Assembly: GCA_903813345.2 (NCBI GenBank)
Contig: CAIIXF020000009.1
Location: 17,325,759 to 17,385,758, forward strand
Direction: 5' to 3'
Origin: Owenia fusiformis
Taxonomy: Eukaryota > Annelida > Polychaeta > Sabellida > Oweniidae
DNA: 60,000 nucleotides
The position numbers and the translations under genes are program-made. The stretch's first letter is position 1; the number at the start of each line of letters is the position of its first letter. The notes below the pieces were generated by a model. The model was given only the letters and a program-made list of their open reading frames with translations, had not been told where the DNA came from and did not search any database. Shown piece after piece: positions 35,201 through 47,200 of this stretch.

Positions 35201-38200
35201 GAGATAGATGGTTTAAAGAAGGAGGTGTCCTTAATGGCAACAACCACAACTTCTGTTACCATAGCAACCAACACTACAGTTACTGCTACTGTTGTAGAAA
35301 AAGATGCAAACAATGCTAGAGCTGACAACAATGCAATCCCAGCTGGTGAGTTAAATCTTTGGACACACAATGCATGTTCAAATATTGATATTCTTTCACA
35401 GTAAGCTGAACATAAATAAAACAAGCTTCATTGGTAGCTAATTCGAAATTCACCATGACAATCGAAATGTTTTCACTTTGAAAATGGGTCAAGATAAATT
35501 CTCCTCCCATGAGTTTTGTCTCAAAAGCTTGCCTTGTTTCAAAATGACAGCCATTTTACTGTCTGCAGAAACCAGATTTTTAGCTCTTTTTTGGTGGTCA
35601 TACAAAACAAGTATTCCATCAATTTGCTTGAAATTGTACAGGTGATATGATTTATTGGTTCTCAGTAAGTTTTAGCAAAATATGTTGCAAAGATACAAAA
35701 TGGCCACCATTTTTTTTTTCAGAAACATAAGATTTCCAGCTCTGGTTTGGTCATAACTCCATAAGTATTGCATCAATAAATGGTACAGGTACCTATAAAA
35801 GGTTGACATGATGACTCTGCACCAACTCACTATTTATATTCTGATGATGGTTTCTATTACATTTAAGGATCCCAGGGAGATGGTCAACCAGAAAACAATA
35901 CTCCTGGTGTTGTTACAGAGGGCAGCACTGAATCAGGTGCAGCTGTACCTAAGGTTGATGAGAGAGGTGATAAAGGGGAGACGAAGATAAATGATAGAAC
36001 TGTTGTATCTCTTGACTCAATGTTCCCTGGTGTCAAAGCTACTGAATTAAAAACAGGTATTTGCAGTGCACCGAATATTCAGAGTAGAATAAAATATAAA
36101 ATACTGTACTATTTAGATTGAAATACATTTTATAATCCCAGATATGAGTTTACTAACAAGCATTGCATTGTCTTATAATTACTAAGTAAAAGCTAATGTT
36201 CTTTGAAAATATTGATTCCATTTCTTGTGGATTTATATATATTAGCAGGTGATAGTGTGCCAGCATCTACTGCCAATCCCCCTGATGTAGAGACACCAAA
36301 AAGCTCAGCTGCAGTAAAGGGGAGTGGGGCTGTCAAGACAGTGGTGTTGGTCAACAAGGATGGCTCAAAGATGACCTTTGCCTTGACCCCAAAGAAACTA
36401 GAGGATGGAACTACTAAACTCATGCCCACTAAACAGACTACAGACAGTAGTCATTCCACCTCATCTGAGGGTATTATGTTTTGAAATATATCTAGCTGTT
36501 AATGTAATCATCTTGGTGCTTTTGAGTGAAACAGAAGAGTTTGAACTATACAAATTGCATCTACCAAGAATGACTCTCAATGATTTTATAGTTTACATTC
36601 TTACAGTCCTTTGAATGTTCAAAATTAATTTCAATTGATCAGCATTTTTGAAAATTTATTCATGATTGGTTTCAGGATCTGATGAGAAGCGCTACACTAC
36701 CAGGTTCCGCACTGGATCCTTGACGCCTAAACACTTTGTTGACTCTGTTGTCTCGCCAACTGGAAGTGTGAAAATGACAAGCGTAAACTCTTTGAAGAAG
36801 TCTTTAACAACAGAGAACAGTGAGGAGTCTGTCCTTGTCATCAACAAAGATGGAAATATAACAAAGGTGATCAAGTCCAAGTCTAACTTACAAACATCAT
36901 CCTCTACACAGGTGTTTAAGAAGGAGGTCTTCTTCAAGCTAGGTATGTGGCCATATTTTCAACTTATTATTATTGATGTTATTTATATGTAATTGTGTAA
37001 ATCTCTCATTGGGTGTACACTGTTGGGAGCTGGTATTTTTGTCAGTAAAGTATATTTTAATAATTCTGAATATTATTGAAAGGTTTACCTTTCCAATTTA
37101 AATATATTTTATGAAACCTTTTTACCCTATGATTAACCAACTATACAAATTACTCATGCTCATATAAAGCATGTAATCTTGTGTTTTGCTCAGGTATGGA
37201 GGCAAATTACAAGACCTGGGAGAATCAGTACTCTGTGGACACCCTCGCCTTAAACAAACCTCAACATAATGAGGAGCGAGATAAGAGACGTCTTCTCTCA
37301 CATAAATTCAGTCTGACCAATGCTAGTGAGTTCAGGTGGAATGGTACAATACATGGCAACAGATTGATGACCATCTCCACACTGAGGTTGACTGTTACAC
37401 ACCTAGAGAACAGCATTCCACATGCCTTTATGCACCCTAACTGGCCTGAAAGGAGGCGCAGCTGGGTGAATGCTGTACATAACTGTACAACAGCAAGAGA
37501 CTTTGCCCTGGCCTTAGTCATCTTGGAGAGCTGCATAAAGCCTTGTGTCTTCAACTCTGTTTGGCATGATAACCTAGGTAACTATAACAATATACTATGT
37601 GTTTCACTCTGATCAAAGGACACATTTAATTCAAGAATGGTTAATTGTATTATTAGCTCACTTGTCAATAATAGTGGCATGATTTATAACATAACTTCTT
37701 TGATACGATTTCTATTTTAATTCATGATCTCATTGCACGGAGTTCTGTATTTTAGGTACAACATGTAAAACTGTAACATTAAATATGTTTTAAATCCAAA
37801 GATTTTAAAGGAAACTGACTAGGTTAATAAATAAAAAATATAATTATCAAAAAATGGTGCCCATTACATGTTACTTCATGATTTTTGCTGTATCTGTGGA
37901 AGTAATTGAGTGATTTTGATCATATTTGATATGTGAATTCTCCTAGGTATGATATGGGGTCATATGGCACTTTGTAATGGAGTGATTTTGTTGTTTACAT
38001 ATGAATAATCATAATCATGATATACTTTCTTATGCCAATTTGGCTAGTGCTTTTGTACATTAATCATTTTATGTATTTTACTAGAACTCAAAAATAGTGG
38101 AGCAACTTTGTTGATATTTTGTATATTACTTCTTATTAGATGTATATGACAACTTCTTTTGGCCAGTGAGTGGCCATCTTGGCGGCCATTTTATTTGTGT

Positions 38201-41200
38201 TAATTTATGTTTGTTTGCAATAACTGAAAAAGTATTGGATCATTTTTCTTAAAAAATCTTATGTGAATATGAGAACCATTCTACACATTCTTTTGACAAT
38301 TTGGCTAGTTTTATGTGTGTTATTTTACAGTTTTTGCTATAACTGAAAAAGTAGTGGAGTGATTTTGTTTATATTTTGAAAAAAATTAAAATATATGACC
38401 ACATTGGCCAAGTACCAATGGTACTATTTTGGTTATAAATATGCATGTAATATTATCAATATCAAATACTACTATATTGCTTTTTTAATTTTTCTGGATA
38501 AAGATAAGATGTAATCTAATTTTCTAGGTTATTTGCACCTCCAGAGGATCACAGCTTTGGAACGTGAAGAGATGAAGAAGAAGGATAAGAACAGGGATGA
38601 CCAGGACATGAATAAGGAGAAGTGGGTAAAATATACACTTGGATTAAAACATCAGGTAAGTAAGAGAGCGGGGATGTTTCTTACCGCATGACTTTTATGA
38701 AGAAGTAAAAGATATAAAGCTTGACATGTTGTCTTCAAAAATTGAGACCTTTTATAGTTCTACTTATTGTCCCACTAAACACAGTTGTTTAAGAAGACTA
38801 TAGAGAGGTCATCTGGCCATGATTCATCCAAATAGGACATTTTTGCCTATAACTTGAAAACTGCTTAACAGATATGGCATTGATGGGTCATTTCAAGCGT
38901 GAAATGTTCAAAATGAGGAATAATATGAATAATACTCATTTCTCTAGTTTCAATAAGCACATAGCACAAATGTCTTGTTTCAGGTTTGGAAACAGCGTGG
39001 TGAAGAGTATCGAACATTTGGTGTGGGTGGCTGGGTGTGGAGAAGCTCAACCAAGGTCTACAAACACATCCCATATACTCAGGTCGGCCTTCGAGGGGTT
39101 GCACAGAAAATCAGGTCACTCCAGAATAAAGATTCAAATGAGTTGAGACCAGATGAAAATATGGAACATGACACAGATGACATTAAGACAAGAAGTGAGC
39201 CAATTAACACTAAAGATGCTGACTCAGAGAAAACTATAGAACCTATGGAGGTAGATGAAACTCAGGGAAAAGATATTAGTTCTAAAGATGTGAAGGTTGA
39301 TGAAGGTGCAACAAATACTGAGTCAATGGAAACAGACAATGATGAGATAGCTACAAGTGGTGGTAATAATGATCTCAGTCAGGTGAGAGATGGTGGTAAG
39401 AAGCCAGATTGTGATATTATGATAGTGGATAGTGACAAAGATAAGTCTACCAAGAAAGAGGAAGGAAGGAAATCTCCACGTAAAAGAACATCTGTAAAAC
39501 CTAAAACTCCTGAAAAGTTTGAGTATGTACCAGCAAGTGACCCTAAACCTGTTGATGTCATTGATGTGTCATCAGCATTGAAAAATCGGACTTATTATCC
39601 CAAAGTTACAACTCCTTATTCAAAATTAAACACTCTTTTACCAAGAAGAATACACCAATTTGAGATGGAGGTAAGAAAACAAATTTTATATAAACAAACA
39701 ATTGAGAAATGCAGAAGAAAACTCAAAGAAATCAAAGAAGCCAAAATACAAGATAATGAACCAAAGAAAGAAAATGGTGTAGACAAAGATGGACCAGTCC
39801 CTCAATACTGTTGTTATTCAAGTGACTGTCGGAATGCCACTAACCCGCACAAGCAATGCTATTCACCACTCTGTAGACGACCCTCCCAAAATATCTCTCA
39901 AGCAGCATATAAAGCAGATTCTCCTGTTGAGGAAAAGCCAAAAGCTAGGAAGCATTATTTTTGCTACTCCTATACATGCAGAAACAATGAGGATGAGGAG
40001 TTTGAATGTTATTCACCTTGTTGTCAAAGAAACCCAGACAGCATCTTTGATGACAATGATGATGGCTGTAATGGTATTGACGTCATGATGGTTGAGCCTA
40101 AAACACAAGAAGAGATTGAGAAAGAATGTGAAAATATGCAAATTGATAAAACTGAAATGGAAGATCTCAATAGCTTGATACCTAATGGAATCACAGAAGA
40201 AAGTGAACCAGTGAAAGTAGAACCGAAGAAACAACTTGAACTTGAAGTGAAACCTACCCCTGTTAAGGCAATATTACAGAAACGTGCTGCTGCAAGGAAA
40301 GCTATTGAGGAGTTTACCGAGCTCTCAGACTCGGATGAAGAACCAGTTGACTCTGGAGCATGTGATGACACCAAGAAAGATGAAGACTACAACCCATACA
40401 ATGATGGCAACCCAACAATCACCAACCATAACCATGAGGAAGATGATGATGTTGATATAGAAGGAGATGAAGAGTCACCTAAAAAAAGCTTCAAGCCTCC
40501 AGAAAAATTCCAGAGTGCTTTCCTAGACTTTGTAAAAACAGATAATCCAAAATTGATAAGAAAGACTCCTAAAGTGATCACTGTCACTCCAGTTTCTTCC
40601 TCACAGAACTCAAATAAATTCAGTCTATTGACGAAACAACTAGGGCAGAAAGCAATGTTTAAGTCAGTTAGCATCAAGAAAAGCCCCCCAGCTATAAATG
40701 ATACTTTAAAAGTTGAGAAAAAGGTTGATCCTTCTGTGTTGATGCCTGAAGAACAGGCCATCCTGAAACAAATCTCTCTGCTAGAGGAGAGAATAAAGCC
40801 TCCTATTCCAACTAAAGTTGCTACAAAGATCCCAAAGTATGTAACCAAGGAAGGAAAGATTGTACTGGCCTCCCAGGTCCAACTTCAGCAGAAAAAGGCA
40901 CTCAAAAGTATCTTGCCAGTATGTCAAAAATTCTTAACAAAGAGCAAGCAGATGAGCATATTTGTACTGGAAAAACAAGAACTTAGAAAATTAGCTCGTA
41001 CTCGTGGAATGCGGGAAGTGAGTGGATTTAACTATAACTGCAAAATGTATAATGTGAACTGGAATTATCCTTGTCCAAGACCATACTTCAAGACAGCCTG
41101 GAGATGGAGGTTACAGACCCTGAAGACTCTAGCTGCAGTAGGTCTGCACCTACATGTCATGTGGGCCTGTGTTTCCTGGGATGATATAAATGCCAAGACA

Positions 41201-44200
41201 CCTATAGGGGGAACCAATACAGTGACAACTGAGAACGACATCACCACTAAGGAGCTCCTTAAGAGACGAGATGTAGGTCTGTTTTCACTTAGGTCGGAAT
41301 ATCTGGTCAGGAAGATTGTTGTTCCTATCAACATGCCTGAAGTCAAGAAAGGTAAGTAATCACTATCTGTTCTATAGGAGCTTTTACCTCACATACCAAA
41401 ATATCTTTTTCATGTCAAAATATTGCATTTTGGCTACTGTACATCTAAAAGTATGCTATTGATTTGGTCAAAATTTCAGAAGTAGCTCATGAGCTATCAT
41501 ACTGAGGTTTCAGCAACATATTTTGCTGTTAAAAAAAACATTACATCGTTTTATTCCACAGTATAGATTTGTAAGCAAACTTCTAAAAGTCTCAACAAAA
41601 ATCTTTCGAAAGTGTTAGAACACTCCTGGGTGTACACTTCCATAGCCTACAAGTACAAGTTCTGATGGCCAATACTGCTCAAAGAAGAGACCAATGTAAT
41701 TTATGTTATGCATAACCCTGGTTTCTGCTTGTAGAGAAGTACACTCCTATTAGAAAGGGTCTGAGAGAGAGGAAAAGACCAGAGTCACCAAAGATGACGG
41801 AGCCAAGCATTACAGAGACTTGGGTGCCAGAGGAGAACCTACAATTGTGGGAGATAAAGATGTTCTATGACAAGTAGGAACTTTGTTCTTTTTTATGATA
41901 ATTTACTTGAAAAGATAATTTAGAATACCGCTAGAATACAAAATAGAATAGGGCCTCCATTACACAAGATAAGGCCTCTGAAACATACATGTAAGACAGG
42001 GTCTGAAACACATGCATAGGGCCTCCATTACACAAGACAAGGCATCTATAACAAAAGTCCTCAACACAAGTTTGGCATCCTTTGAAACATAATATAAGCC
42101 TCTAAATATTAGATAGGGGTCCAGAGCAGTGTATAACTGTAGCAGTTAGTCCTTTGTTATGTTTTTTTATTGTGTTTGTCTTTGTATCAGCAAATTCCCA
42201 TTACAATATACTTTATAGGGTGGAGCGTCAGAAAATGATTAAGGAAATTGAGCCTGCAAAATCGTCTAGTGATGTATCCACAGTGAAGAGCTCATCACTT
42301 AGTGGAGCAAATGAGGAGTTGAAGGCCCAGTTAGAGGCTCAACTTAAACAACAGAGAATTGCTATGCAACAGAAGCGTCTGGCAGAACAAGGGATCATCA
42401 TGACAACGACCAGCAAAACTCCAACAATGGCCACTAAATTGTCAGCCGTTACGAAAATTGAGCTTCCACCCCGATCAACCATAACAACAGTTACTGCTCC
42501 AAGTAAGCATACATATATGTTTGCTTAGAATACTAATTGTATGTGAGTTCTGTGCAATGTATTTGTGTTCTCTTTTTAGGGACACCAAGCTGTTTTTAAT
42601 GTTCTTCAGTTTCTTATGTTTATTAAAGTGAATGTGTATCTTTCTCAATCAGATTTCTTTTGTGTAATGTTTGAACTGGCATCTAAGCAACTTCTCAACA
42701 TTACATTTGCAGCACGTAATGTACCTACAGTGGTGACACCTGGTGCTGTAGTGACTCGTACACGCACTGTGCATCTCCCTGGAACCACAATGACCATCAG
42801 ACCCAAGATCACCATGACAACTTCATCTGGTATGACACCCCAGGGTATAAAGGTTGTCCCTCAGGGAATGAAAATGGCCCCTAGGCTTATGACACCCACG
42901 TCTACCACTAAAAGTAAGCAATGTTATTATGGAAGTAGTCCTCCATCCAAGATAATCTTTTGCTTCAGATTTTATATATTTCATGAGCATGTAACAAAGT
43001 ACAAATTTCTATTAGCTGATAATTGTAAATCCAAATATTTAATAAGAATTGTATTTTGTATGATCAGTTTCAATGCTCACAATTATTGCATTTCTTGCAG
43101 TGGTATTGTCAAAGCCTCAGGTTGTGGCATCAGGTTCAGCTACAACAACCAGTCAGGCCCAGAGTGTCCAGATCATCCAGTCACCCACTGGTCAGCTGCA
43201 AGTCAGGGGACTCCTGCCAGGTAGGCACATACTTTACATCTGTTGCAAACTATTCAAAGCAATGAATTTGTGGTAACACAATTAATTACATAATAGAACT
43301 ACAGGGTGAGCCCAAAAAGGTAACTGAAACAAATGTATGTTAATAACTCAGCCATTCAGCATTAGTTTAAGAGTTTATATGACACAATTAAACTTTGTTC
43401 AATGATCTTTCCTTCTACCAAGTTCCATTGGTCTATGTCCAATGACATCTCCCACATAAATCCCACTAGATTTTTATCTAATGCTAACAACCCCTGAAAC
43501 ATTGAAACAAGAGATATTGTTAGTACCTCAATGGAAATACTCAATTCTGATTGGTTGATGAGGGGTCAACAATATGTATTGTTAGTACCTCAGTTGAAAT
43601 ACTCGATTTTGATTGGTCAACGAGCGGTGAATAATTTTAACTGTACACCGCGCAATGCATTGCCGGTGAATAATATTCCCAGCATTCCACTAAAATGACG
43701 TCATTATCAGACGATAAAATGGCCGCCGCTAGCACTAGCCGTTTCAAAAATGTTGAAGATGAGGATATTATTAGTCTCTTTAAGAGAGTAAAGACAGTCA
43801 AAATACGAAGAAAAATCTAAAACTTTGTACAAAGCTTTTAGTGGACTTCGCCCAGGAGAGTAGTTTGACTCCATTGAGTGAACTTACTGCCGATATACTG
43901 AAATACAACATGAACGTCTCGAGGGTCTGGATCCAACTTCAAGTCAACTTCAAGGGTCAGAAAAATCTAAGATATTCTTCGGACTAACAAAACAATTATA
44001 GACCTCTCCATTCGGTTTACTGTCAAAATTATATCCCTCGACTGTAAACCTCGACCTACGGTCTCGGTTTACAGTCTCGGGATATAATTTTGACAGTAAA
44101 CCTCTGGAGAGGTCAATAATTGTATACTGTTGACCACTACTAGGTACTATTGACCGCTACTTTTGAAAATTAAGTAGAAGTACCAAATTAAGTAGAAGTA

Positions 44201-47200
44201 CAGTAGGAAGGAAGATGAGGGCCATAATACAAGATGTCTATGCTTGTGTCATGAACAACTATGCGTGAATCCGATATGTTCAAGTCACCCTACTGACACA
44301 ACTCTGGTATTTTATAGCATGTTTTGTAAAATGGCCATAAAATCTTGATCATTAGAAATAGACCATATAAACTTGGTAGAATGAAAAATGAAAAAATTTA
44401 ATTGTTTAATTGTGCCAATTGTTGACACGAAACCCATGCTGAATCACTGAGTTATTTATGTACATTTGTTTGGATTACCCAGGGGTTTCACTAGAATTTC
44501 TCACAACAGGCTAAATAAATGAAAACAACAGGCCAAATTAATGGAAATCATAAATTTAACATGGAAGAGTTGAAAAATCCCTAAAAACAACAGGCGATTT
44601 TGTGAAAACAACGGGTGAAAATCCCCTGTTGCCTGCTGCTAATGAAACCCTGGTTACTTTTTTTGCTCACCCTGCACCTTGATTATATTCTGTTTAGGAA
44701 TAACAATGTGGTCATTTCAAAAAGGACATTATTACTCTTGTTGATTTTTGTACAACAAAATACAAAGAAAACCTTAATTCCCCTCATATTAATTAATTTC
44801 ACAGTTTTTAATATCTGTGATCTTATGTTCATCATTAATATTTTGTTAACAATAAAATTAGACAAATGTTCCATTTTAGCTTCAAGATATGCAATGTATC
44901 CTCTAAAATTTGGTTAGAAATTTTGGTTTATATTGAAATTATGAAAAAATAAGTTTTGGTCTCATAATTTGATGTTAAAATGTTTGAGATGTTTTTCTAT
45001 TGATTTTCCATTAGTTCTTAGTTTAATTTAATGTGCAAATAATACCTGAAAACTGATTCATTTTTCTACCAACGGCTGCATATGAATGTTTAATATAAAA
45101 ATGTAAATAATGCAAAAGTATCGTTATAATTTGAAAAATGTATTTAATTGTTTGTGTACTGATTTTATGATTATCCCATAGTTCGGGGATATAAAGAACG
45201 GCTCCTTCGATCAGTCGGTCAGTCGGTCAGTCATTCCATCTAGCTGTCTGTCAGGAAAATAATTCATATAACTAATATACATGTGGATCGATATATAAAT
45301 TCCATGCTTTTTGGCAAAACCCCAAGGGGCTGTGTAGGGGGTTTGGGAAAACAGGAATTTCCATCAATTGCTAGATCTTTTTGAAGTACATGTATATAGC
45401 TTTATTATACTCAAATGAAAGGCAATTTAGAGGTTTTATGATTCAGACCTTGGAAAATCCAAAATTGCTGCCGAATTTTGGAGATCACAAGTATGGTATT
45501 GTTTTTCTGATTTATGCCTCAGAAACTTCAAAATGACTGCCTAAAGCAGGAATTTGTTATAATTTAGAAAAAACTGTATATATAGCCTAAATATAGTATT
45601 GTCTGAATAATTTGTACCTGAATGGTCACCCAAATACTTAAATTGGTTGAAATTCTCATATATCTCCAATTTCTGTATTTTATTATTTCCAAATTAAGGG
45701 TAGTGTAGATGGTAAATATTATATTGTGACATATACAGATTAATTAATATGAATTTGTTTGTTTGGATTTGCTACCACCTTGATTTGCTAATTCTAGATT
45801 ATAATCTTCTTGGCATGTTGATAATTGACAGAAATCTTGTGTTTTATCCAGGCCAGCAGATCATTCGTCTCCCTGATGGCAGATTGCAGCTTATAACTGT
45901 CGCAGGAGCCCGTCCACAGACCCCTGCACAACAACAGCAACAGCAGCAGCCACAAGCTCAGAACACCCCAACAGTTAACCCAAGAGTAGTATCTCCTGGA
46001 ACAGCTATGGCTAAGACACAAGTACGAATACCTGGACAGACTCCTCATCTGGCTAGGATAACTGCCCCAACCCTGGCTGCTGCTATGGCCAAGATTCGTG
46101 CTTCTGGGGGTACAACTCAGTCAACTCTCAGTGGCATGTTGACAAGTCAGACGCCCCAGGCTACTCTAGTACGACCAGGGATTGTGCAGCAAGGCACAGG
46201 GGTTGCTGGACAGGCCCAGGTTACCTTGGTGGGTAGCCCACCCCGGGCAGTGCTTGCTCCACAGTTAAGTGTCACACCTCCTGCCCAGCAACAGATACGT
46301 ATCATCACACCACCTTCTGTAAGTGAACCAGTAATGTCATGAAGGCAATGTGATATGAAATAATGCACATTGCACATAATGATGAATCTTATTGATTTTT
46401 AATTGATTCAAATATGATTTAAAGCTTTACACCAAGTATATTACTTGTATGTATTTTTTCAAGCTTGCAATCTTTGTACAGAAAATGCATATTGATTTTG
46501 TAAGCTAAACATCAATATTTATTTCAAATATTTTAGTGTATTAAGGATCAGAATTGCAGAATTCCTCTTTAATTCATATAAATGTTAAAGAAGCTGTGTC
46601 ATTCTCAGTCAATTAATTTAAAATTCCTTTTTACTTGTAGGCAAATGTTGGACCCAAGTCGCCTGTGTTTGCTGTACCAGGGAGCATGCTTGCATCTTCC
46701 ATCAATGCCTCACTCAGTGCTGCCCAGAATGTGGCTGCTACACAGAATGTTGCTGCCCAGAATGCAGCTGCTGCACAGAATGTTGCTGCCCAGAATGCTG
46801 CTGCTGCACAGAATGTTATATCACAATCACAACAGGCTGCCACTCAGCTGGCCTCCAACAGATATTCTGTCACACCACAAGTTGTACAGCAAGGTTGGTC
46901 TAAATATGCTGTCAAAAAACAATATCCTAAAATGTTGCACAAAAAATTACAAAAACCTAAAGTGTTTACATAAAATAAGAAATTAAAATGTTGCTCAAAG
47001 GTGACAAAACACAAAAAATAAAATGAAGCACCAAAAGTTTAAAAACTTTAAAATGTTGTATTTAGTCTAAAAAATATCTGGAGAGCACTGCAAGTTGTAC
47101 AGCAAAGTTAAGTTAAAGCAAAGTTTTCTGTATTGTCTCTCCAATTTGAAGACCCTTCCGCCTGAACTACCAAGTGTTGAAGAATCAAGATTATAAAGGT

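Larger units (their letters stand above)
43302..44671. mobile_element. mariner-like host element with two nested insertions
   Basis: Left end CAGGGTGAGCCCAAAAAGGT then AACTGAAACAAATGTATGTT. The inverted right end is split: AACATAAATAACTCA-type sequence at 44440-44477, then after an insertion GTTACTTTTTTTGCTCACCC(TG) to 44671. TA precedes the left end. Inside lie a tyrosine-recombinase-like relic (43540-44140) and a small MITE (44479-44653). BPTF intron 16. Confidence 0.6.

Noticed and set aside
40024-40848. Long minus-strand open frames (116 and 153 codons)
   Set aside because: Antisense shadows of the BPTF giant exon, which has conserved sense-strand blocks.
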